DNA of 64,000 bases from Aptenodytes patagonicus (Eukaryota; Chordata; Aves; Sphenisciformes; Spheniscidae), in assembly GCF_965638725.1 (NCBI RefSeq), contig NC_134970.1:2857001-2921000 (forward strand), read 5' to 3'. Both the position numbers and the translations under genes were made by a program. Below, piece by piece: positions 34,646-48,053 of this stretch. Under the pieces are notes generated by a model. It made no database searches, was not told the origin of the DNA, and saw nothing but the letters and a program-made list of their open reading frames with translations. Position 1 is the first letter of the stretch. Every line of letters begins with the position of its first letter.

Positions 34646-37600
34646 TGTGGAAGGCACAAGGGCAGCACGCGGGTGCCTACACGTGGCAAAATAAGATGTG
34701 TGTGTGTTCACACGGCCACTTGTGGGAAGCCTCGTGTGGCACCTGCTCTCCTCATGCTGTTGCTGTAGCCCTGGGGAGTAGTTCTGGGGCTGGGGCAGGA
34801 GAGATGCAACACGGCTAATCTCAGGTGTAAATATGAGGCATTGGGGCATTGTGCTTTGGGCCATCAGTGCTTTCCAAAGGTGCCTTTATCAAAAGAAAGC
34901 ACTGTGCAGCCAGCACCAAAGGGGGTTATATAGGGGAGGGAAAGGAAATGGACTTTTCCTTTAATAACGGGTCATGTTTCTGAGCAGGAGAGGCAGCGGT
35001 ACGGGGAGGGGAGGGAAGAAATCATTGGCTCTCCTGTTTTCCAGTTATAGCTGTATCCTCTTCCCCTGCTTGTTGTAGTTTTACTCAGCTTCTTGAGCAA
35101 TACTTCTGCAAATAGGACACTGGGAGGAGATTTCCTTGGAAAAAAAAGATGGGTGGCTAAGGTTTGGCCATGGAGCAAAGGGGGTGCATATGTGTGCACA
35201 CACGCTTCCGTCCTTCCCCACCTCTGTTCTGACTGGGAAAAACTATTTAGGAGAAAAGTTATATGTCTTGTTTTGGAAAAACAAGTAACGTTTCATTAGG
35301 ACCAATTCCAAAAGGTGACTTATCTTTTACCTATGTACCAAGTTGCATCAGATGGAAAGGACTTCTTAACTTTTTTTTTTTTAAATGATTGTTTTTAGCT
35401 TTCCTCACACAGTTCTCAGTAACTCTGACCTGTCACTCCTCAGCGCTCAGAACTGCTGCCTGCTCTCTCCCCTATAGACTGTTGTGCCTCTTCCACACCT
35501 GGCCCCTAAAAGATGCTGCAATATCACAAAGAAAATCTATTCTCAGAGGGTCTTCACAGTCCTGTGACAGTGAAGTAGAACAGGAAGAGCTCTGCTGCAA
35601 GGCTACCTGGGAACAAGTGTACCAGGCCTGAGGAAGCTGGAGGAATCGTTTGTCCGCTGACGACTAGTTGAACTCAGCAGCAGTCACTGCTGTAGTAGGT
35701 ACCTGGAGTTGGTCGCTGACTGTGTCTGTTTTGCCTCAAAGACGTGTCAAAGCAACCTTCTAGACCAGACTCTTCTTTCCAGACAGAAAGGCTTTCGGCT
35801 GTGCTTGCAGGCTGCCAGGAATGCACCTTGCAGAGCATACCGCATCCCAGTGCCCAGCACGGTGCCTGAGTTAACACATTGCCAGCACACCCAGAGAGGC
35901 TGCTGGAAAACAGCATTGTAAACAGGAGGTGGGTGGGATGAAATGTGCCTACAGCCACTCTGGCAGCTGCTTACAGAGCAGGGTAAGCCTAGTTCTTGGT
36001 GTGTTGTACAAAAGGAGGAGCAGGACAGAAACTCTTGATGCTGTTTGTGCCCGTGGTTTGCTGATCCAGATTACATATTTACTATGTAATGGGATACCTG
36101 TTTGGGATTTTTAAAATTTATTTTATTTTATTTCCAGACAGGAGTCAAGATTCTTACTGAGGCACAGCATAAACACAGTTATCTGCTAGAGTAAGGCAAG
36201 GTGCCTCTTGCTCCCATAGCACTGGGACCAAATGCTCCTGGGTTGTTCAGACTGTGCAGCTCCCAGGTGCGAGTCATCTTCCACTGGCAGAAGAGTGGCT
36301 GCAGCCGTGTGTCCTTCTGGCCAGTCCCATTCCCGATACAAATGGACCAGCTGGAATAATTCTGCTGGTGGCAGATTTCTACCACTCAAAGACCACCCGT
36401 ACACCAAGTAGGAGTCAAAGTCCTGGCCCGCAGTCAGCACTTAGACTTTGAAATGATGCAAACTCTGCCTGCAATGCGTAGAGGAAAGCATGACTTGGTC
36501 CTTTGGAGGCTAGGCTCTGAATATGCAGACGAAGTTCAACAGTCCTTAACTTTGGCTGGTCTAAACAAAGTGTTTGTGACTAATTTTCTGCGGAGGTGTG
36601 TGGGCAGTGAGATGCACTTGTGAGGTTCGGCTGAAGGGCAAAATGTTGCTATTTTTGCAAGGTCTTGTCAGAGTACTCATTGGCATGGAACCAAGGTTAC
36701 TCCCCTGCTGTCTGCAGACGGGTCCTGAGAGGGCTTCTCCTAAGTTTTTTAAACATTTCTTTCCCGTAAAGGGTGACTGTTTTTGTTTTATTTCTTCTCA
36801 AATTATATGCCCACCAGCCTCCCTTTCCCACAACAAGCTTTGTGTGCTGAAATGCAGCTGTTTTGGGGGTGGATTTGGCAGCTGCTTAACCACCTATGGA
36901 AACAGTTTTTTGTCTGTACTTCCTACCCTGGTCTCTGTCCACTTCAGGCTTCAGGAGGGAAGTCTTTGAGGCAAAATGTTATTGCCAAAGGTGGGGTGTT
37001 TCTTGGATAAATGGTCCTAGTAATCAGTAACCTCTGACCCAAGATTTTTCAAACAGGTTCCTACCTGAGTGCTGAAGTATCCTTTATTTTTATTTTTTCT
37101 TACGTAAAATGTGGGGAACCTTTACACATGGAGGCTGCTATGATGCTAAGTGCTTTTGATAATTGAACCATTTGTTTAAGTGCCTAAAGAGTACTTCCAC
37201 ACCAAACTTCAGGTGTACGGGTTTGATGATAAAGGCCTTGAATGCTTCATTACAGACATCGAAGTGATCCTCGAAAAAGCAGCGGGCTGGAGGGGGAGAC
37301 AGCCTTGTTTTATAATGTCCCTTGGTTTGGAACATGAAAGAACAAGATGCTGCAGTTCTTGATCCATAACTTGTATCTGTCCCTCAAGAGGAGAAGGCTG
37401 AAGCCTGCCAGATTCCCCGACTGACCTGCCCTCCATCCGCTGAGGTGGCTTTGGTGCAGCTATAGCCTGGCTGTAGCTGGTGGACATGAGTAGGTTTGGG
37501 CTCACGGCACGTGCGGCAGGCTCTGTGTCTTGGCTGAGCCGGAGGGTTTGGGATTAGTCAATGCAGGTTGGGTCTCAGACCTGCCCTTCATTGACAGATC

Positions 37601-39448
37601 AAGCATGCCTTTGGCCTCCCTGTTCTCCCATCCCTTTCATTGCGCTGGGTCACAGACTTGGCACCCAGATCTCCTTGGCAAGTCTGGTGTCTGCATCCAG
37701 AGTGCTGGCTCTGATCTCACTGGTCCTAGGAGAGGGCAGGCTGGGTTTGTCCAGTTTTCTCATAATTCAGATATGCTTCCGGGGAGGTGCCTGCCTTTAT
37801 GTCATTTATGTTCAGAAAAGACCGCTGAGCGACTGAACTCATGACTCTGCAGCCAGCTGCTCTTGCTCTTTGCTGCTGCATCCCAGACGGGTGCCCGTCA
37901 TCTTGCTTTGGCCTGACCTGTGACTGGATTGATAACAGAGCTCATTCTCCATTCCAGCTGGAGAGACAAGATCCAGTCTGAACCAGGGGCTCCTTATCCA
38001 CTTGTCCTCTGGCTGCACTGCTGTTGTTTTAGCCAGTTCAGCAAGTATGAGAAGAGCTACTTGATTATCCACCAAGAGACTCTTTGATTTCTCCCCTCTC
38101 TCTGGCACCCTTCTTCCCGGTTCTCCAGCTGGAGTGAAACCCAGCGAATTCAGTAATTGCTCCTTTCCTTCTTACCCTCCTATTACACCAGGAGAAGTCT
38201 GCTGGGCCCTCTGCCAGCTACTGACATAGTGGGCAGATGGGTGCAGGAAGGAGCGTTTGCCAAGACCCAACTCTGTCTTCACTAACCCTGTCCCCCTTTG
38301 GGAGTTCAAGCCCAAACAGATTTGGGCCGTTCGCCCTAAGAGCTCGGCTGTTTGCAGGAGGAGAGGAGGGGTGTAGGAAACTGCCACGTGCAGTCAGGTC
38401 CTGGGTGGGTGGTGGGCAGCTGGGGGACAGGGAGAGCAGCTTTCTGCGTCAGAGTTCAGCGGGGAGGGAAGGCAAGGCAGCAGCCTCGGAGGAGAACGGG
38501 GAGGGATCGGAGCGAGGGAGCAGGAGGAAGAGGGGGTTCTGGGGAAACTGAGGCTTGTAGCAATGTGAGGGGCTGGTATGGGACGCTGGCTGGAACTGGG
38601 CTGGCTCTGCCCTGGCAGTGGGTGGGAGCGTGCCCCTCGTTGTGGTCTTGCCCTGTCCATAAAGCACTTCATAACCCTTCATGCTTGCAACCTCATGCCA
38701 GCATGATCCCAGCCACGTCGCAAAAGCTGGCTGTGAAAAGTCTGAGCTCGGGGCTTGAGCTGGGGCTGTCAGCAGCTGCCTTCCCCCAACCCGTAAGGCA
38801 CGTTGTATTTGCTGTCACCGCAATGGCCCTGTCCCTGTGCTCTGTGATTACCAAAAGCCTTTCTTCCTAGTTCAGGCTGCCGCTGGGGCTGACAGGAGAG
38901 GCATTTTCCAGAGCATCTGTTGAGAAACCCCTTTCTTTGTAAGATTGTCCTTTCTGGCTAACCCGGTGTGCTTCTGCTAAGAACAGCTTCCCTGTGTCGG
39001 GATCGGATATAGACCAGCAAGGGACACAGGCGGGTTCTAGTAAAGGTAAGCGCATCCCTGACACGCTGTTACTGATATAACCTGTGTGAACATGGAAATC
39101 TCCCTAGGACTGTACAGCTTATGGTGTCGGTACAAGCTCTTCGGAGGCGGTCGCCACGAGCTTTTCTGTTTCGGGTAGTAGGTGCGCTGCTGCTTTCTTC
39201 TCACGGGTGAATCATGCTGTGCCTCTCCTTTTGTGAGATGGGGGTTTTGAGAGTTGAGGTGGGGAGAGGGGGGAATGTCTTTTTAATGTGAGACTGTTGT
39301 GAATCTCTAGGTTAGGGAAGGATGTGTGGATGCTGTTTTGAGATCATACACTGTCTGCGAGACGTTCGTGTTTTATTTATTCCGTAGAGGAAATATTTTG
39401 TATACCATGTAAGAGGAAGGCTATTATAAATTTTTATGGAAAGGAGGA
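34646..39448 (+). other. SLC45A3 3'UTR and downstream non-coding sequence
   Basis: No coding sequence was recognised. Reading through by eye I found no AATAAA or ATTAAA on the + strand between the SLC45A3 stop and AATAAA at 39449-39454; only weaker variants (for example CATAAA near 38659) are present. The 3'UTR end is therefore not assigned. A short ATTTT-rich tract lies near 36112-36132. Confidence 0.5.
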
Positions 39449-39469
39449 AATAAAAGGTGTTGAAACGGG

Positions 39470-39860
39470 GACAACCGTGTGTGTCGCTGAGCGGACGGCA
39501 CCGCAGCGAGCGCCCTGCGGCGGGGCTGCGCCGGCGGCCGCCGGGTGGCGCCACGACGGCTGCGGTGAGGGGCGGGGCCGGGGCGGGGCCGGCGGGGCGG
39601 GGCCGGGCCCGGGGCGCGGAGGATGCCCAGCCGCAAAGCTCCTCCTCGCCGCGGTCTGCGGAGGCCCTGGGCCCTGTACCGGGCATCGGGCCGCGGTGCT
39701 GCACCTTCCGAACACCGGAGCGTGTGCTCCGGAGCGTCCGCACGCTGCGGGCGAGATCCCTGCGGGCACGCTGCGCCTGCCGAGTGTCGCCCGGGGAAGG
39801 GGCTGGCGCTGCTCCCTGCCTCTTCCTCCGCTGAACGGGCGGACGAGGAGGAGCAGAGCC
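39470..39860. promoter_or_regulatory. Unassigned CpG island with multiple GC boxes
   Basis: A compact CpG-rich block contains at least three GGGGCGGGGC-type Sp1/KLF sites between about 39570 and 39602. It starts right after an AT-rich stretch with AATAAA at 39449. It lies 1.5 kb upstream of the KLF15-like promoter and about 4.8 kb after the SLC45A3 stop. It may be an alternative first exon of the KLF gene, a divergent promoter or the start of a non-coding RNA. Open frames here are GC artefacts. Confidence 0.5.
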
Positions 39861-39915
39861 GCCTGCCGTTACCTGTGACTTGCTTCAGCGTGTGGATCTC
39901 TGGCGTGAACATCCC

Positions 39916-39966
39916 GCTTACTCCGCTAGGTGCTGTACAAACCTAGAGGAAGAATTGCTCCCTGTT
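39916..39966 (+). repeat. Ancient amniote interspersed repeat (copy B)
   Basis: 'CCGCTAGGTGCTGTACAAAC' followed by 'GAATTGCTCCCTG' matches the 'GTGCTAGGCGCTGTACAAACAC ... GTCCCTGCCCC' segment of the same element seen at 29651-29762. It is a short, old fragment just beyond the CpG island. Confidence 0.55.
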
Positions 39967-40999
39967 GTTATCCCCAGTAATTGTGTGACATGGTGTAAAT
40001 CGAAGCCGTTTGCGTTTGAACCCTGCAGTACCACAGTAGCTAGTGCCCGAGGATTCTGAAGAGCTAAGACTGTCCCGGTCCCTGCAAGGAATTTAAATAT
40101 TACCAGCACTTACGTTAAAGCTGAGACACGGGGGAAGTGACACCCAGAGGCACAGCAGCGGGTCAGGGGAATAGCTGTGGGCTGCCCTCTCCACGTGACC
40201 ACGCACCTTCATTGCTGGGGGTTTTTTTGCTTTGTTTTTGTTTTTCAAACGTGAAGCCTTACTCTGGTCCGGAAGTTTTTGTTGAGGCTCAAAATCTCAC
40301 GCTTCTTACAAAGCAGAGAAACTCTGCACTCACTTCCTCGGGTTTATGGGGCTTGCTGCGGTAGATAGAGAAACTCCCTTTTCCTATGGGGGCAAATGCC
40401 GGCCTCAAAATTGTCCTTCTGCTTGGAAGTACTTAACCTCAAACCAGTGTCACCATCAAACCCTACAAGTGGTTTGAGAGAGCAGAGGTAAACACGGTTC
40501 CTCCCTCTGATCAGTGTCTTTGCCCTGCGCATGGGACAGCGCACTGTCATTTTTGTTACTCTCGTGGTTTTTTCCGTCGCAGGGTGCGTGGCTACTGTGA
40601 TGCCGTAAGGAACACCAGGCATTTTAGAGTGACCCCGCGAGCCTGGAAAGCCACTGCTGCTGGCAGAGGATTGCTCCCAGGCGGCCTGCGAGTCTGCTCC
40701 TCTGCGTGGGGCTCAGCCTACGCTGTCAAAGGCAGCCCCCAGGCCGTCCTCAAGCTCAGCCTCGCAAGGACTCCCTGAGGAAGCCACGAGCTGCCTGCAA
40801 AGCCGCCATGAGGACGGGAGACCTCGTGCACCTCCTTATCACAGCAGCAGCACCCGAACGCTATGGCCCTGCCAAAACTATTCCTCCTGAAATGAAAGCC
40901 TGTATCCAAATGGATGCCAGCAGCAACCGTTACTGCTGCTACCTGCTAGGGCTCGACTTTTTTTTTCCCCGAAACGTTGGAGAAATCCGGACTGTTTCC

Positions 41000-41560
41000 A
41001 GTGTAAGTGGATAGGGAGAGGAAACAACGGCAAACTGCGGCGGGGTCCAAGGCATCTCCTCAAGGACCGGCTCCAGCAGTCGGACAAGGCGGGAGACGAG
41101 TCCCTGCGGGCGCAGCGGGCCCGGCGACACCCCGAATCCGGGCGGCCCGTGTGCCCTTCCCGGGCCGCCCCGCCGGGCAGCCCGCCCAGCCCGGTGCGGT
41201 GCGGGGCCGGGCCGTGCCGGGCCGTGCCGGGCGCTGGCCGCCAATGGGGCCGGCGGCCGGAGCCGAGCCCTCGGCGGGGCGGGGCGGGCCGGGAGCCGCC
41301 CCCGCGCTGCGGGAGCCGCCGTGCCGGCATGGACCGGAGCCGGGTAAGGGGGCGCGGGGGGCGCGGCGTGGGGGGGGACCCGCTCCGCAGCGCTCCCCGG
41401 GAGGCTGCCCGCAGCCGCGGAGGGGCGGCTCGGCGAGGGCAGGCAGGGTCGGCCTGGGGCGGGGGGTTTTATTTCTCCTCCCCCCGGGGTTGAAGGGAGC
41501 CGCCGGGCCAGGCTCGGTCTCCTCGGCCTCGGGGGCTTCCAGCCTGCTCCTGGCTCTGTT
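41000..41560 (+). promoter_or_regulatory. CpG-island promoter of the KLF15-like gene
   Basis: This dense CpG island contains a sense CCAAT box (CCAAT at 41241-41245, flanked GCCGCCAATGGGG) and overlapping GC boxes at 41273-41288 in the usual order upstream of a likely start near 41300. A consensus donor CGG|GTAAGG at 41343/41344 ends the presumed first exon, and the next good acceptor downstream (CCCTTGCAG at 44123) opens the KLF15-like coding exon. The promoter carries no TATA box. Repeated CCGGGCCGTG units lie at about 41205-41230. The assignment to the gene is inference from strand, distance and splice sites. Confidence 0.7.
41300..41343 (+). other. Predicted exon 1 of the KLF15-like gene (5'UTR with upstream ATG)
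   Basis: The segment ends at a strong donor (CGG|GTAAGG). It includes ATG at 41329 in a favourable context (GGCATGG). Spliced to 44124 in phase 0, this ATG opens a 24-codon frame (MDRSR then MNEDCRQPQEPQLSSYGGF) that stops at 44181-44183, upstream of the main start. The 5' end is approximate. Confidence 0.45.
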
Positions 41561-41835
41561 CCCCGCGGTGGGGTTTGGGGGCAGCAGTCGTGCCAGACTT
41601 TGCTCATGCTCGCTTGTCCTTGGCCGGGTCGAAGCGTGGGGGCATCCCTTTGTCGCTGAGGGATCTGCTACACGTGGCACTGGCTGCGTCTGACTTATTT
41701 AGCATGTTGTAGTTGTCCTGAAAGGCTTCGTGAGTCCAGGTTTTGCACCGACACTGTGGACGTAATTCACAGCTCTGAAGAGGTTACAGGTGTTTGTGTT
41801 TTAGTCACGGGAGGAGAGTCGTAACCCTCAGCTGA

Positions 41836-41905
41836 GTTCCCAGCTCCTGCTTGTTGACTGACCTTGGGCAAATTACTTTGTGTGCTCAAACTGCACATCT
41901 GCTGA
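41836..41905 (+). repeat. MIR-core-like ancient SINE fragment
   Basis: 'CTGACCTTGGGCAAATTACT' followed by 'TGTGCTCAAACTGCACATCT' follows the MIR core ('GACCTTGGGCAAGTCACTTAACCTCTCTGAGCCTCAGTTT'). It lies in the presumed first intron of the KLF gene. Confidence 0.55.
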
Positions 41906-42190
41906 TTTCATACAGTAATCGGGTGTCTTTAGGGATCTGCAGAACTATAGGAATAGAAATGCAAAGTGAAGCTTGAAAACGACGTTGACCTTGTCCTGCA
42001 GTATGCTTCACTGAAGGCCAAAGTCAGGTCTCCATTTTCTTGCAGTAGCTTATCTGGGATGACAGCGCTGTTGACGTGCATTTTGCAAAAATGCCTTGGA
42101 TTGACAAGGCACTGACATCTGTAACAGGTATCTACAAAGTCCGTTAGTAATGGAGCATCCCACCAGGTTACACATTTCCCCTTAGCACCG

Positions 42191-42355
42191 CTCTGTAAGG
42201 TAGGATGTTACTATTGCCCCCGCTTAGATGGGAAACAGGACCAGAGCACTCCAGCAACTACCCCAAGGTTGCAGGAGAAGCCTGCAGCAGAGCAGGAGAC
42301 CCTGCTCAGATCTCTTTAGTCCCCAGCCAGCAGCTTAACCACCGGACCTTCCTGC
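42191..42355 (+). repeat. MIR/L2-like ancient repeat tail
   Basis: 'CTGTAAGGTAGGATGTTACTA' up to 'TTGCCCCCGCTTAGATGGGAAA', then 'CCCCAAGGTTGCA' and finally 'CAGCTTAACCACCGGACC', follows the well-known block order of an old tail ('GTGAGGTAGGTA ... ATTTTACAGATGGGGAAA ... CCCAAGGTCACA ... CTTAACCACTAGACC'). The copy is fairly complete but diverged. It may be one insertion together with the fragment at 41836. Confidence 0.65.
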
Positions 42356-44123
42356 CCTCTGGTTGTGCTTTTCTTCATGTTGTTAGCTCAACAGAACTGT
42401 TCACTCTGAATTTGCAAGGTATGTACTAAATGAGGCTCCTGAGCTAAGGAGTTTATAGTTTCATTCAGTTGTCCTGGGGGCATACTGAAGGGATGGAGAC
42501 ATCCTGAGCTGCTCTGCAAGGAGACCTTGTTGGAAAATGAGATTTTAAGACTTTCTGGAAGAAGTAAACAGAAGTGTTTGGTAGCCAGAGGGGGAAGGCT
42601 TTTCTAGCCTCTGAAGCTTGTAGAAAAAGGAGACGAGAGTCAGAGAAGCAGAGATTAGAAAGAGATCATAAAATTGGTGTGGAGGAAGGAGTGGAATTGG
42701 GTGCTGCCTTGAAGGTGATGGTTCAGAGCACGAATTTGTGTTGTGATGGAAACTTGAAGCCTGAAGGTTGAGATTGGCCCAAACACCTTTCTTACCTCAC
42801 GTGTGAGCAGCGATGGTCTCTGCTCATCACGACTTGCTGAAGCAGAGTTGTGCTGGAGGCAGACCGTGGGCAGCACTGCCAATGGCCCCGAGCAACGTGG
42901 CATCTTGCGCTTAGCAGATTTTGAATGATGTGGGGATTATTTCTTCTTAAGAGGAAGAGCCTTTCTATCACATCCAGACTGCTTCTCAAAAATTTCCATT
43001 CCCAGCTCTCAGGACCCTGAGGAGCACTGATAACAAGGACTGGCTTGACTGGTTTGCAGCTCTGCAGAAATCTCATGGACTCACTCACTCTGGAAAAGGT
43101 TCATAAGTGACTTTGGCATAGATCTTCTTTCTCTTGGAAACTCACTTTCTGCATTAAATGTAAAAAGATCCTGCCTTCTTGGGTGGTTTAGGTGCTGCAG
43201 GAGCAGGATGCAGTCTCCAGGCTGCCCTCTCGCAGGGGCAGGGACGGTGTGTGGCTGCTCAGTGGGCGCTCAGGCGCTGCGCTCACAACCTGCGAGCCAC
43301 AGCAGGGCCTGCGGGGTTTGATGTGTTGAATCGTGGGAGACCAGTCACCTTCTGGAGACGGCACAGGCATAACCTGGAGATTACATGAACTTTCTCACCT
43401 GTTTTGAAACGTGGTGTTTGTGTCCTCAAGGGCCCTGTGAGCTGACCCCAGACAGTCTGCATGCGATACTTTCTGAAGGTGTGACTGAGCTCGGGCAGAC
43501 TTGCCTGAACTGGCTTTAAACTTGCCTGTTCAGGCATCGATAGCCAGTGTAACCACAGCAGCGTGGTTGCTGGTGAATACTCACCGGTTGTGGTGCTTGC
43601 ACAGAGCGAGGCTGTGTGCCTGTGCACAGGCAGTTTGGCAGCAGGCACTCTCATAGCTGTCTTGTTATCTATTCCCAGACTAGTTAGTTTTAATCCAGCC
43701 GTGATAGGTCTGTCAGGTTGTGGTTGTACCAGCATTTGCAGTGTGGAGGAACCAGCACCCTCTCTTGGATCGCAATTAACTCCTAGTTGCAAGTCACAAG
43801 TCATCATCTCTGCCATCTAGCAGCGCGTACATGCCCTCTGGCGTAGGTGGAAGAGGGATGAAGTGTTTCATTGTGTATTTTTACCTTAATAAACTCCCCA
43901 GAGAAGTTTGCTTCTGGGGGGGACCTAGCTCTTTGCAGCCTGTTAGCCTCCTGCACAGGAAAATGGTTAGCATGTGTTTTTTGAGCAACAGACTCTTTAA
44001 AAACAAAGGCCACTGACTAGTTTTGATGTTTTCTTTCTAATGCACAGTCCATTTTATTCAAAGGTTGAGGTTTTCTTGTTTGTTTTTTAATTTGGAAATA
44101 ACCTTGGTGGTGTTCCCTTGCAG

Positions 44124-44231
44124 ATGAATGAAGACTGCCGGCAGCCTCAGGAGCCCCAACTGAGCTCTTACGGAGGCTTCTGATCCAGCCGAGCCAAGAG
44201 CTTTGTGTGGGTAGAGGACGTGAGTCAACAA
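44124..44231 (+). other. 5'UTR part of KLF15-like exon 2
   Basis: The segment follows acceptor CCCTTGCAG at 44123 and leads to the main ATG at 44232. It opens with ATGAATGAAG, an upstream frame closed by TGA at 44181-44183, 48 bp before the main start. A frame that is open upstream of 44232 (from 44205) begins with GTG, not ATG, so it was not used as the start. Confidence 0.55.

Positions 44232-48053
<3,822 letters not shown>

Noticed and set aside
39312-39946. Open frames up to 162 codons in the 39.5-kb island
   Set aside because: Shadows of CpG-island composition with no recognisable motif.
40878-41693. Open frames up to 228 codons over the KLF promoter island
   Set aside because: They lie across GC boxes and the presumed transcription start on both strands; composition artefacts.
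44205-44231. Nine extra codons upstream of the KLF15-like ATG
   Set aside because: The frame begins with GTG; a vertebrate gene is more likely to start at the ATG at 44232, which has A at -3 and G at +4.
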